Below, in pieces: positions 37,749 through 49,600 of a DNA stretch of 64,000 bases. The DNA is from Brachypodium distachyon (Eukaryota; Streptophyta; Magnoliopsida; Poales; Poaceae): assembly GCF_000005505.3 (NCBI RefSeq), contig NC_016133.3, forward strand, positions 8,432,001 through 8,496,000. The letters are read 5' to 3'. A model generated the notes under the pieces. It made no database searches. It saw only the letters and a program-made list of their open reading frames with translations, and had not been told where the DNA came from. Position 1 is the stretch's first letter, and each line of letters begins with the position of its first letter. A program made the translations under genes and the position numbers.

Positions 37749-40202
37749 TTAGTTTCCTACAAATTGGAACATCAACAATTTCCATGTTTGTGTTGTCGAC
37801 CCAGGTACACCCCACACGAGTACATGATACTTGCCGACTTTCTTATTTTCATCTGCAACTTTTATCTCGAGAAAGTAGTTGTTGCCAGTTCCTGCAGGTT
37901 GCATGCTCACATAAAGAACATCAACAAGTGTGTATTCCTTCTTGTTTACCAACTTGAATATTAACACCGCGAAGCGGGCAATTTGCCAATATAAGGTATC
38001 ACGGAAGTTATGAACTTCCACCCATCCATTAGTCCCAGTAGGGGGGCCGGGTGGTGGCATTGGCTGGCTAGGAGGTTGATATGTTGGAGTTGTTGCTAGT
38101 GGAGTAGGTGGTGGCGGTGACGTTGGCGGCGGTTGTTCATTACCTTGATCAGTGGGAGGTGTGGCGGGGGCCCTAAATGGTGGTGGTGACGGCGATGAGG
38201 GCGGTGGTTGTCCACTGCCTTGATCAGCCGGAGGTGTGGCGGGAGGGCTAAATGGTGGTGGTGACTGCGACGATGGCGGTGGTTGTCCATTACCTTGATC
38301 AGTCGGAGGTGTGGCGGGGGGGCTAAATGATGGTGGTGACGGCGATGATGGCGGTGGTTGTCCATTACCTTGATCAGACGGAGGTGTGGCGGGGGGGCTA
38401 AATGGTGGTGGTGACGGTGACGATGGCGGTGGTTGTCCATTACCTTGATCAGTCGGAGGTGTGGCAGGGGGGCTAAATGGTGGTGGTGACGGTGACGATG
38501 GCGGTGGTTGTCCATTACCTTCATTAATCGGAGGTGTGGCAGATGGCGGTGGTTGTCCATTACCTTGATCGGTGGGAGGTGTGGCAGGGGGGCTAAATGG
38601 TGGTGGTGACGGCGGCGATGGCGGTGGTTGTCCATTACCTTGATTAGTGGGAGGTGTGGCGGGGGGGCTAAATGGTGGTGGTGACGGCGGCGATGGTGGC
38701 GGTTGTCCATTACCTTGATCAGACGGAGGTGTGGCGGGGGGGCTAAATGGTGGTGGTGACGGCGGCGATGGCGGTGGTTGTCCATTACCTTGATCAGCCG
38801 GAGGTGTGGCGGGGGGGCTAAATGGTGGTGGTGACGGCGACGATGGCGGTGGTTGCCCATTACCTTGATCAGTCGGAGGTGTGGCGGGGGGGCTAAATGG
38901 TGGTGGTGACGGCAACGATGGCGGTGGTTGCCCATTACCTTGATCAGTCGGAGGTGTGGCAGGGGGGCTAAATGGTGGTGGTTGTCCATTACCTTGATTA
39001 ATCGGAGGTGTGGCAGATGGCGGTGGTTGTCCATTACCTTGATCAGTCGGAGGTGTGGCGGGGGGGCTAAATGGTGGCGATGACGATGGCGGTGGTTGTC
39101 CATTATGTTGATCAGTCGGAGGTGTGGTGGTGGGGCTAAATGGTGGTGGTGACGGTGACGATGGCGGTGGTTGTTCATAACCTTGATCAATCGGAGGTGT
39201 GGCCGGGGGGCTAAATGGTGGTGGTGACGTTGACGATGGCGGTGGTTGTCCATTACCTTGGTCGGTGGGAGGCGTGGCAGGGGGGCTAAATGGTGGTGGT
39301 AACGGTGGCGATGGTGGTGTTTGTCCATTACCTTGATCAGTCGGAGGCGTGGCGTGGGGGCTAAATGGTGGTGGTGGTGGTGGTGCTGATTGGGCAAGGA
39401 GACTAGATGTCGGAGGCGGTGGTTGGTTAACTTGGTAGGTTGGAGGTGTTGCCGGTGGACTAGACCAAAGTGGTGAGGGGCCAGATGATGATGGTGGCGG
39501 TGGAGGGGGCTGATCATTATCTTGGTACGTAGGTGTAGCGAGGGGACTAGAAGGAGGTGGTGGGGAATTGTATGGAGCGATTTCTGACGGACTTGACAAT
39601 GCTGGTGGGGTATTAGGAAGACTAGAGGATGGTGGCAGTGGTTGAGGACTAAATGAGGGTGGAGGTGGTGGGGGCTGGTCATTACCTCTGTATGGTGGAG
39701 GTGTAGCAGGGGGACTAGGTGGTGGTGAGAAAGTAGATGGGGCGAATGTTGGTGGGCTACTGTATTGTGGTGGAGGTGGATTGCCATTAGATTGGTACGT
39801 TGGAGGTGTAGCAAGGGGATTAGAATTAGGAGGTGTCATAGAGGGACTAGATGGAGCGATAGTCGGTGGACTCAATGACGGTGGTGGGGGAGGGGGTTCG
39901 TTAGCTTGGTACAAGGGAGATGGTGGAGGGGGGCTCGATGGTGTTGTGGGAGAGGGATCATCACCATCGCACTCTTTTCTGTGTGGAAGCCATCCATTAT
40001 TGCCAGGTTCACCTTTTTCATGGGGATTTGGACCACGTCCAGGCTTAGGACAATGGGGATTCTTCACTGGCCCTACACCATTAGGTTTATGCACATTGCT
40101 ATTATCATGTCCGGCTGACGAGCCCCTATCATAGGCTCGAGATATGGGGAAAGAAATGATAAGGATAACAAGAGGAAGAACTGCAACGAGCAGCAATCTC
40201 AT
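37749..40202 (-). CDS. Secreted proline-rich (extensin-like) repeat protein with C-terminal cystatin-like domain
   Basis: One uninterrupted 817-codon frame. Residues 1-23 are a signal peptide (MRLLLVAVLPLVILIISF, cleavage near SRA/YD). About 24-80 hold a short Cys-containing segment (NPHCPKPGRG, HRKECDGD). About 85-715 are Pro/Ser-rich: an irregular PPPP part and then 18 units of ATPPTDQGNGQPPPSSPSPP-type repeats (25 aa when complete). Residues about 725-817 resemble a phytocystatin: NGW near the start, IARFAV (the LARFAV helix motif), a QPAGTG loop in place of QxVxG, NYFLEIKVAD and VWGVPG where cystatins have a Pro-Trp loop. The altered first loop and missing Trp suggest it may not inhibit papain-like proteases. 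Predicted to be exported to the cell wall, with prolines likely hydroxylated. A TATA box lies 66 bp upstream. The fusion architecture is unusual; the function is unknown. Confidence 0.85.
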   Translation of the reverse strand: MRLLLVAVLPLVILIISFPISRAYDRGSSAGHDNSNVHKPNGVGPVKNPHCPKPGRGPNPHEKGEPGNNGWLPHRKECDGDDPSPTTPSSPPPPSPLYQANEPPPPPPSLSPPTIAPSSPSMTPPNSNPLATPPTYQSNGNPPPPQYSSPPTFAPSTFSPPPSPPATPPPYRGNDQPPPPPPSFSPQPLPPSSSLPNTPPALSSPSEIAPYNSPPPPSSPLATPTYQDNDQPPPPPPSSSGPSPLWSSPPATPPTYQVNQPPPPTSSLLAQSAPPPPPPFSPHATPPTDQGNGQTPPSPPLPPPFSPPATPPTDQGNGQPPPSSTSPPPFSPPATPPIDQGYEQPPPSSPSPPPFSPTTTPPTDQHNGQPPPSSSPPFSPPATPPTDQGNGQPPPSATPPINQGNGQPPPFSPPATPPTDQGNGQPPPSLPSPPPFSPPATPPTDQGNGQPPPSSPSPPPFSPPATPPADQGNGQPPPSPPSPPPFSPPATPPSDQGNGQPPPSPPSPPPFSPPATPPTNQGNGQPPPSPPSPPPFSPPATPPTDQGNGQPPPSATPPINEGNGQPPPSSPSPPPFSPPATPPTDQGNGQPPPSSPSPPPFSPPATPPSDQGNGQPPPSSPSPPSFSPPATPPTDQGNGQPPPSSQSPPPFSPPATPPADQGSGQPPPSSPSPPPFRAPATPPTDQGNEQPPPTSPPPPTPLATTPTYQPPSQPMPPPGPPTGTNGWVEVHNFRDTLYWQIARFAVLIFKLVNKKEYTLVDVLYVSMQPAGTGNNYFLEIKVADENKKVGKYHVLVWGVPGSTTQTWKLLMFQFVGN
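38110..39360 (-). repeat. Coding minisatellite, 18 units of mostly 75 bp
   Basis: The repeat encodes the PPxDQGNGQPPP units. Complete units are 75 bp; shortened ones (45-69 bp) all keep the frame. Variation sits in a few positions (TDQ/ADQ/SDQ/INQ). Confidence 0.93.
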
Positions 40203-40266
40203 TGTAGGATCACCACCCTAATCGCAGATATCAGGGGGGCTTGTGCAGACTGGGCGAGCAAAGCTA

Positions 40267-40277
40267 CCTATTTATAG
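40267..40277 (-). promoter_or_regulatory. TATA box of the proline-rich gene
   Basis: CTATAAATAGG on the minus strand, a perfect plant TATA box about 66 bp before the ATG, predicting a 5' UTR near 35 nt. Confidence 0.75.
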
Positions 40278-41160
40278 TGGTGGTAACCTTGGCAGAGCAA
40301 AACAATGGTTACTGGTTGCTGGATCGGAGTCACGTGTAAACCCAAGCTGTGTAATTAATGTGCTCATTTCGTTGACATATTTAGCTGCTCTCTGGCTTTG
40401 CCTAGATCAGAGGGACATGCATACAATTGATAATTACTAACACACTGCCCATCAAAAAAGATAACTACTGACACTGTGACACACGAGTTGACTTGGGAGA
40501 AGAAAACCTTGGATGATCTAGGCAGGCGCGCGCAGATTCGAAACGCGGGCAGACAAATGCCAGTTACCCCAGTTGATCAGCAGCACTGCACACGATCTCG
40601 AGTTGACTTGAGAAACAATTATCTGAGATCTGAGCCACGGATGGAAGATCTAGTCGTGGGTACTTACGTGTGTATCAGAGATCGATGAAGGCCGGCCGGC
40701 CGGCCGGCCGGTCAAGTCGCCTCTCCATGTGAGGCGAGCGTCGTCGCTTGAGCTGCCAGCGGGTTTCCGGCTTTCTGCAGGTAGAGGAACTAGAATCCAG
40801 TCGACCTGACGGTGCCACCTGTGATAGCTAGATTTGCATACGGCAGTTAATTTTGCCTCGACCAAGGAGCCTCCATGACCTGGAAACTAAATACCCGTGT
40901 CAGTATCACAACCTAAACAAATCTTGCTGATTCAGATGTGCACAACTCGTGAGATTCCAATGAAGATCGAAACACAACTCTTGCACACACAGGAGGGAAG
41001 GCCATACCTTTTCTTTGCAGGGAGGGAAGACCATAACTGGTCATGGCCTCACGGGACAAATTGCTTGATCCTCTCTTCTGCATAAGATGTGACAAATAAT
41101 TAAGAAAACTGTTTTTCCTTTTCAGGGTCTTCCTGATAGCCGTTGATATTTCAAGCAGTC
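40278..41160. other. Intergenic DNA
   Basis: No gene seen. Holds a (GGCC)n palindromic tract at 40688-40713. Confidence 0.5.
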
Positions 41161-41165
41161 CAAAT

Positions 41166-43240
41166 TGTTGGAAATATGCCCTAGAGACAATAATATTGTT
41201 ATTATCATATTTCCTTGTTCTTGATAAATGTTTATTATCCATGCTATAATTGTATTGACAGAAAACTAAATACATGTGTGGATTAATAAACAAATACTGT
41301 GTCCCTAATACACCTCTACTAGATTAGCTCGTTGATTAAAAGATGGTTAAGGTTTCCTAACCATAGACATGTGTTGTCATTTATTAACGAAGTCAGATCA
41401 TTGCGAGAATGATGTGATGGACAGATCCAAACATAAGCATAGTTTTTTATCGTGTCACTTAAGTTTTAATTGCTATAGTTACATGATGTCAAGTATCATT
41501 TCCTTGGACCATGAGATCATGCCACTCCCTTATACCGGAAGAATACTTCATGGACATCAACCGTCATCTCGTAACTGGATGATCATAAAGGTGTTCTTCA
41601 GGTATCTCGGAATGTGCTTGTTGGATTGTATGGATCAAAACTGGAATTTGTCACTCCATGTGACAGAGAGATATCTCTAGGCTCTTTCAGTAATATAACA
41701 TCCTAATGAGATTGCAAGCATGTGACTAATGTGTTTAGTCATAGGATATTATATTGCGGTACGAGTAAAGAGAACTTGTCGGTAACGGGATTGAACTAGG
41801 TATGATGATACCGACGATCAAATCTCAGGCAAGTAATATATCGCGGGACAAAGAGAATTAAATACCGGATTAATTGAATCCTTGACATCGTGGTTCAACC
41901 GATGAGATCTTCGTGGAATATGTGGGAACCATTATGGACATTCAGGTCCCGCTATTGGTTATTGATCGGAGAGGTGTCTCGGTCATGTCCACATGTTCTC
42001 GAACCCGTAGGGTCTAACACTTAATGTCGCTAGAGTTCGATGAGATAACAGATGGTGATATCAAATATTGATTCGGAGTCTCGGATGGGAACCAGGACAT
42101 CACGAGGAGCTTCGGAATGGTCCGGAGATGAAGAATTATATATGGGAGAGTTGTTTCAGGGTTTTGGAAAAATTCGGGATATTTTCCGGTATTGACCGAG
42201 AATATTCTAGAAGGTTTCGGATGTCCTCAGAAGGTTCTGAAAATGTTCTGGAATATTCGTGAGAATTTAATTGGGCTTCTATATAAATTAATTGGAGCAA
42301 TCTAATTAATTATCCCCTAATGGGCCTAGGAGAGAGGAAACGTGGGGGGACTCCACCGTACAGTGGAGACCGTACGTGGGGAGGTCGGTGGGAAGGGAGG
42401 GAGTCCTCCCGGGACTCTTTTTCCTTCCCCTGACCGGCCCTAGCCTCTTCTTGGAGGAGGGGCAAACCCTGAGTACCACCCTATATAAACTAGTGGAGTG
42501 CCCGTGTGTTGCTACGGATTGACAAAAGAGTTTCCATTTGGAACATTCCACCATCTTGCTACCCCGAAGCTACAACCGGAAGTTGCTCCTCGTCTGGTGC
42601 TCTCTATGACCAGGACACGAGCAGCATGCTGCCTAGTGCAGAGGGTGCCCGTATGCGTATGCCTGGGGCCACCGCGGCCAACCACCTCGCCGACCCTCTC
42701 ATTCTTGCCCGTTGGATTCACCATGTATGCATGTGCGACTCATCATGTATGCCTGAGCCTACCCTTCGAAGGAATCCTCCTCAAGTGCAAAGATTCGTCA
42801 CTGCCGCATTCTTTTCTTTGAGTCCGACCGACCGCTATTACTGCGCCGATCTCCTCCAGCTGGATCTCTCTCCCTTGAGCCCCTCTCCTCCTCCTCCCTC
42901 GCGCGCAGCGAAGCCCTTCCCGCGGAGCTCTCCACCATAGCCACCACCACGCCGTCGTGCTGCTAGAATCTCATCGACGTCTTCCCTCGCTTGCTGGATC
43001 AAGAAGGAGGAGACGACGTGAAGCTGAACGTGTGAATAACAAGGAGGTGCCATCGGTTCTGCACTGAGACTGATCTCATCGAAAGTTCCACTACGCCAAC
43101 AATGATCACGTGATCGTAACACTCTGTGGTCTACGAGGGTATGATGCTCATAATCCCTCTTGTTATCTAGTAGATATGATCTGGGTGTCTTCCGCATTTC
43201 TCGTAGAAAATTTTTTGTTTTCCATGCAACGAACCCATCA
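41166..43240 (+). mobile_element. Solo LTR, Copia BARE/WIS/Angela type
   Basis: Starts TGTTGGAAATATGCCCTAGA and ends near TTTTCCATGCAACGAACCCATCA, with the inner landmarks of the Triticeae BARE/WIS/Angela LTR (GAATGATGTGATGGACA, GGTGTCTCGGTCATGTC, TTGCTGGATCAAGAAGG). A perfect 5-bp target duplication CAAAT flanks it (41161-41165 and 43241-43245). With no internal domain and intact TSD it is a solo LTR left by recombination. 2075 bp. The family match is from memory of the sequence, the structure is seen directly. Confidence 0.93.
42489..42517 (-). mobile_element. Helitron-like 3' terminus inside the solo LTR
   Basis: The minus strand reads CCGTAGCAACACACGGGCAC then TCCACTAGT followed by T: hairpin-forming sequence and CTAGT end, as in grass Helitrons. 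It sits immediately beside the LTR TATA box (CTATATAAA, 42481-42489). The 5' end of the insertion was not located; LTR sequence has resumed by about 42940. Confidence 0.5.
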
Positions 43241-43398
43241 CAAATGAAAGAGAAAGGAGAGAACATTCATCAGGCACAACAAGTAAAACTAATCACCACA
43301 GTTCTCACTTCTCAGGGTGCAAAAATCATTTTTTAAGTACAACAAATATAACTAACCAGTACATACACATCACAAAACCCATACAATTAGAGATTCAG

Positions 43399-43772
43399 TA
43401 TCAGAAAACCACAAATGGCTTTTTTTTCACGTGTCCACAACTATTGGGCTAATTGGTAACACAAAAACCATTTTTCGAGATTAGGATATTTGACAGGCAA
43501 TCTAATCGCTCAGGCCCACCGGTCAGAGCCATATGGCAAAAAAAAACCGTGATCGATGGGCCCGAGTGGCAAGGACTAAGTTCGATATATTGTGCTATGG
43601 GTCAGAGTTGGATCATAGTCACATTTTGTCTGCCACATGGCTCTGACCGGCGGTCCCAAGCAGTTAAATTTCCTATCAAATGCCCCTAATCAATAATTTG
43701 GGTTCTGTGTTACAATTAGCAAAATAGTTGTGGACATGTAAAAAGAAATCCAAAAATTATAGTTTTCTGATA
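43399..43772. mobile_element. Long-TIR MITE
   Basis: About 374 bp with inverted ends of some 80 bp: TATCAGAAAA, then GTCCACAACTATT and GCTAATTG(G)TAACACA, repeated in reverse at the right end. No clear target duplication. The long TIR suggests a Mutator-type origin. Confidence 0.65.
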
Positions 43773-46041
43773 TTTGTGATATTTACTCAAAGCTAATCAA
43801 AAAAGCTTTTCTGCTTCTGCTGAGTTACCTGTTGGCAGTAACTTATCAGTTACCACAACAAAATAGAACTGAGAGGCACTAGCAATATGTTATCATAGTC
43901 CTCTAACGAACTAAAATAAACAAACAATCTTGTGTGCGAAAATGAATAAGTGGGAAAAAAAATATCATCTATACAGTTGTGTATCGATGCTATTCACATT
44001 AGGATACCATTATCCTATACAGAACTTGGTACTCCCCCGACACCTCAATCCTTAAGTACAGGTTAAAAGCATTGCAGTAATGAGAACAATAGCATACTAA
44101 GATTAACAATCTCACTAAAACACATCAACCACCTCACACAAAGATCTAACAAAATTCAAATCTGACCATCCAGTCACATATTACACTGTTCGCTATCATC
44201 AGTTTTAACACGTCGATCTATCATGTTGTATGTGGTTATTAACGACTTAAAGTCACCAACATTATTATCTTCTTCCAATACAGTTATCAGTTAATGGCTA
44301 AATATATATATTCACTTAAATCATTGACAAAAGATCTGTCGTATAAAAGACCTTCTCTACAATATTTGTTTTTCCCGAAAAGGAGGGTATCCCCTGGACT
44401 CTGCATACCTTCTCTACAATATGAGCACACAAAATTGGTTGAAGAGAATAGGGATTTAGCAACACCAAAAAAATTATACTAGCCATATTTGGGACGAGAT
44501 TAACCTAAGCATGATTTATGACATAGATCTGATTTAGAAAGTATGACCAAAATCCATTCCAATAACTATTCTCAGGTAAAAATTGGATCACTAAATTGGT
44601 TTTTAGATGAGCTAATCACAGGGCCGGAATATATGTCAGCCATAGCCTGACTTAGGTTTCACCCAGAGACCTCAGGACATCATAGCGTGGAAATGGAAGA
44701 AGCACCTTGATGACGCATCCAAGAAGGAATTTACGACACCTAACAGCACTGTCATCATCCATAGACTAATGTCCGTGCAAATTTTCACCTAGAGCATACG
44801 TCCTGAACACCTGCTGCTCTGCAGCACAAGGCCGTACACTCGCCGCCCTTACTGGATCCGGCTGGGCATCGGATGTCGCCAAGTTGACACCGGATTTGGC
44901 CCATAAGACGGTAACCCATGCTGTCAGCCCGCTCGCCACCACAATGAGACACTCCATCAGCACTTAAGGCTTGCTGCGCAGCCGGATCTTGGCCGGACAA
45001 GCCAGCCACACAACAGATCTTGGCAGGAACGGCCCAGCACGTGCTCTAGGAGCTGCCACGCCTAACCACTAGCAATATGTGCTCCAACAAGTTTATTACT
45101 CTCATGAGATCAGCAATTGTTCAGGTATGGGCCAGCAGTACAAATCTTCTATTCTCTGATTGCGAAAAACAAAGTTGTTCAGGTATCCTCGGGCTCACAC
45201 GGTCTTGTTAATTGTTATCGAGGATCTCTAGGGATCTAGTATGCCGGAAATAACTGTACGATACATCTCCATATAGAAAATAGAGCCTGCATTTACCAGA
45301 ATATACTTTACTAAATACTCCGATAGGCGATATGCATGATGGACGAAATTGAAATAGAGATAACCTTTCCCAATGTAACAGGTGCATTTATATTCGTATC
45401 AAAACCCGGCAGCCGGCACGCTTGCGGATGAGTGTTTGTGTGACAGAAATGAAGAAGAAAGGCAGGACCTATGATCTTTGTGACATTCGAAGGTTGGGCA
45501 ATCCATCGAACAGTTGGTGGGCGGAAAATCAAGGGAAAGGGAAATGAAGGGACGAGACCTGCGTGAGTAGAAGCCAGGCGTCGTGGGCATTGTTGTCACC
45601 AGAGACCATACACTCGTATCTTCGCGATAATGCCAACTGCGTCCTGACTGGACAGTAGAAACGGATTATTCAACAGAAATGGGAGGTCGGGGAAGGGAGA
45701 AAACTCAGAAACAGAGCCGGCTGGGAAGTGTGCAGAGGAGAGGGAGCCGCTCGATGCTACTCGCCGCGGCTGCGTGGGATGGAGGAGGACGAATGGGAGC
45801 TCGGCGGGGTGGTTAGCGCTGACCACCGTCGCCGGCGAGGAGGAATAGGGAGGAGGGATGGCTGGATGTGTCGGGATCGTGAACTGCCGAGAATGGGAGT
45901 GAATAGAGGACCTAACTTTTGGCCGTTGGGTGAGGAAATTCGAAATTAGATAATCCAAAAAGATTATGAAAGTAGATACAAGAAATTCGAATGGTCTTGC
46001 GCTTGCTCCAGCCCAGCAAGACCAAACCCTACCTCCAAATG
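43773..46041. other. Intergenic DNA with a 5'-UTR-like block
   Basis: Mostly A/T-rich. At 45570-45950 the minus strand has a GC-rich, pyrimidine-rich leader, then ATG at 45610 opening a short 17-codon frame (MVSGDNNAHDAWLLLTQ) that ends at a possible GT donor (45559). It could be the first exon of a lost or unrecognised gene; no downstream exon was found. Confidence 0.3.
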
Positions 46042-46049
46042 GTCCGCCG

Positions 46050-46206
46050 CAGTGGCGTAGCTACCAGGTAGCCGGGTGGTCCATGATTTTCCAACCCTTC
46101 ATACTATAACATAGATAAAACAGATACAAAACATCAAAATAAATACACTTTTATGAATATTTTCACTGTTGGACCACGCTGGAAATTTTAGCTGGCCACG
46201 CCACTG
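46050..46206. mobile_element. hAT-type MITE with 8-bp TSD
   Basis: 157 bp. Both ends read CAGTGGCG inward, extended by GTAGCT / GTGGCC and GTGGTCC on each side. Flanked by GTCCGCCG (46042-46049) and GTCTGCCG (46207-46214), an 8-bp duplication with one change. Inserted just upstream of the F-box fragment. Confidence 0.82.
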
Positions 46207-46236
46207 GTCTGCCGCCGCTGCCGTCCCTCCTCCCCG

Positions 46237-46672
46237 ATGGACGACGAGGACCTGCTGCGGGAGATCCTCCTCCGCCTGCCCCCACAGCCGTCGTCCGTTC
46301 CGTGCGCTGCTGCCGTCTTCAGGCGCTGGCGCCGCGTCGTCCTCGACACCATCTTCCACGCTGTTTCCGTGACCGTCATTAGAAAACCCCGCCGCTCGGT
46401 TTCATCCTCCAAAGTCTTGGACTAGACCTACCCAACACGTCCACGTTGCGCCCTTCTCCGGGCCATGGGGATGTGAGGTGAGTTTGGAGTTCCTCGGTTG
46501 CCACCACGGCCTCGCCCTCTTTCTCGATCGGTCGCGATGCTTCTGTGGCCCTGTGGGACCCCATCACTGGCTTTTGCCAAAACACACCGTCGGAATGTGT
46601 CTTTGCTCAGTACCATTACAAGTTTGTGGACATTTGCTAGAACACGCTGCGTCAACTAAATTGAGAATTTGA
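46237..46672 (+). pseudogene. F-box protein pseudogene fragment
   Basis: ATG at 46237 opens an F-box helix typical of the large grass F-box families: MDDEDLLREILLRLPPQPSS, then RRWRRVVLD. After about 46380 the frame is lost; the next parts of the family (LEFLGCHHGLALFLDRSR) continue in another frame from 46478 to 46672. The normal proteins are several hundred residues long, so this is truncated and frameshifted. F-box proteins are substrate adaptors of SCF ubiquitin ligases. Confidence 0.75.
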
Positions 46673-49600
46673 CATTTTTACTTGGGCGATGACCATCTTA
46701 AATCCGATTTTGAACAATTTTTTCCTTTGTACGATATTTAACATCTATTAGGATTCGTTGTTGGTTGAGGTGGACATTTGTCCCCTGTGTTGCTGCAATC
46801 CGAAGGAGACGAAAGCGCTTCGAACAAAAAGTTTGAAAAATTCTAGACACATTGCTAAAGGGTAGGATGATAATTCATGGTGAAAAAAAGTCAAACTTTC
46901 AGTTTTGGATCATACAATGTATTCTGGCTAATATCCACAAAATTGTAATGGTATTCGGCAAAGACACGTTCTAACGGTGTGGTTCGGCAAAAGATCACAA
47001 AATGACGGTGTCCTCCAGCCACGGCAAAAGGTCACAAAATGACGGTGTCCTCCAGCCAATTTTTCCTTTAACTCGTGTGTATAACATCATTGGTAATAAA
47101 AGGGAGACCATAAACATTTGATATTTCAAGCATGTGATAAACAGCAGGTCACCATTCATGTTCAGGTTCAAAGATCTAATGTGTGCCATGAAAAAACATG
47201 GTCCATAACCAGATTACAAAAGAGCACACACCAACACGCAAGTAATCCACGAACAAACATAGTTCATAACCAGATTCCAGAAGAAAACACACAGAAGCAG
47301 GTCATGAACAAACATGCATGGTCCAGATTCTAGCCCGGCCCCAAGCCAATGCAGGAGGCTTCTCTTAGTTGCTGGCTGCACAACTTCAGGAATTATTATT
47401 GGTGCAACGAGTAGTGGTTTTTGGCTCTTTTTGGCTGGAGGCTTCTTTGCCCCTGCAAGACTTCAGGAATTATTTCTGTCTAGCCGCTTTTGCCCCTACT
47501 AACAGGGATACTCTTCCCATTGCCCCGAAGGATTCATGTATCCTACACAAGAAATAAAAAGAAATTCAATTTATATAGCATTCTAAGAAAAAGGAGAACC
47601 AAATAATCTACTCCACCATCATAAGAAGGCCAAAATATATACCTCCACAATAATTTACGTTAGTTCTCAACATAGAAGACCAATAAAACAAAAATCAACC
47701 ATATAACAGTAAAATCAAAATTTAGAGGGCAATAATTCAAACTTGACTCTCTAGTATTCTAGACATGTGTTTTTCATGTGCAGTGTGCGATGGTGCTTAG
47801 AAAATGAGTCAAAATTAATATACAGAAAATAAAGGCGATCTAACCTCTAGAGTAGATACTTTAGAAGCCTCATCTCTGGAGGTGACATGATTTTGAGGCT
47901 TTCCTTGGTAGTTGCATAAATACGATACAAGTAAACAAACATTCTATAAGAGTTTTAGCTTGTAATATTACAAATGCTCCTTAGTGAGAACCACATCAAC
48001 ATTAATAAACAGATAATACTAAGGCTCTTACAATTGATGTTAGTGTGAGGTATAGCAATTCTTTATGCAGGTCTACTAACATCAATGATCCTGACAGCAC
48101 GTGCAATGCTTTTATACAGCATGCCTAATGTATGAGATCAATCAAGTTAGGTAGTCTAATTCGTATCTTTCTTCAAGTGCTACGTGGCTGCATTTAAATT
48201 TGCAGAATGATAATAGCATGACAGCTTAAAGCTCGGGTGAACAGGCGGGCAAGAATATATGTACTTATGTAGCAATAAATCAGGATCTAAACATCGACAG
48301 CTTATAAAAAAAATTCAATTTTCACTCAGAAAAACCTTGTTCTTGACGCAGCCCAATCTTTATTAATGAGGAGAACTAAACATGAGTCGAGTTCTTTAGC
48401 CTTTTAATTGTTTTTCCACAGGCATGTATCTGGGGCAAAATCACCAACATAAAAAACTGAGCAATCACCTAAAGAATGTGAAACCGACCTTTGTCGAGCC
48501 ACTCTAAGAAAGATGTAAACTAAGTCTAGCACAGAGCATCCATTTCAGGTGTATAAACTATTGATAAAGGTTTTCTTGTCCCATGCAACCAGGTTTACAA
48601 TTTAGAGAAATGAGCAAGACAGTGATGATTAAAAAAATGAACCGAAATTTCAATATACCATAATGGAGGACCCTACATTAGTAATGGATAACTTCAGAGA
48701 TATGCACCTATTGACCTCAGCTAATCAGTTTCTAAGTGTCAGACGCCAAACTGAAGCAAGCAATGGAACTATAAAGTTTTAGCAGTATAGCAGATAAGGG
48801 AAGGTGGAAGGAAGAAAAAAAGAGCGGAGAGAGCAGTGTAAGGAGGAGCAGGAGGTGAAAATTCACTGGATTATCAGAGAAATTCGCAATGTCACCCAGA
48901 CAGAGGAGGGGTGATTCAGAATGCTTTCCCCAGATCCACGTCTGTCTTCTGCATTTTGTTGCTCTCCTTCAAACAACAATAACCTGAAGAGCATATTGTG
49001 GGAAATGAAGATAGTGATTTACTAAAACTATCAAAGTTGTGTCTCCATCGAGTATCAGAAATATAGCCAGACACCAAAGGAGAAAAGGAAAATGATAGTT
49101 ATGCAAACCTGGCTGTGGATATACTTAAACTTTGTTAATGAGGATCTAAACATCGACAGCTTATAAAAAAGTTCAATTTTCACTCAGAAAAACCTTGTTC
49201 TTCATAGTTTTAGAGTCTCTTGACGCAGCCCAATCTTTATTAATGAGGAGAACTAAACATGAGTTGAGTTCTTTAGCCTTTTAATTGTTTTTCCACAGGC
49301 ATGTATCTGACATTTCATTCAGTGCTCAAGTACTTTCAGTGAAGACCATTTGATGTGTATTACATGTAAAGCAAACTAACTTTGTTCGTGTGATTGTAAG
49401 ATCCTAAAGGAATCAAATTATATGATTGCCATACAACAGGATAGAGAGCCATATCTCAAATGTCTTATTACCTCAACATGCATCGCTTTTCCGATCTTCC
49501 AAAATTCAATGCACAGTTGCACACCAATTCCAGAGCTAGCAAGGATCATCCATGAAGTATCATTGTCAAGCAGGTAAAGAAAAATAACCAGCTGACATGA

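Noticed and set aside
38096..39814. His/Leu-rich 572-codon frame overlapping the proline-rich gene on the same strand
   Set aside because: The 75-bp repeat length keeps other frames open automatically; the frame has no signal peptide, promoter or domain and is a shadow of the real gene.
39781..40134. Gly-rich frame on the plus strand opposite the proline-rich gene
   Set aside because: Antisense reading of Pro codons; no independent support.
40686..40713. (GGCC)n palindrome as a functional hairpin or recombination site
   Set aside because: Simple-sequence repeat; no partner or context suggests a function.
45559..45612. First coding exon MVSGDNNAHDAWLLLTQ
   Set aside because: No downstream exon recognised, so not called as a gene; kept only as a note in the interval entry.
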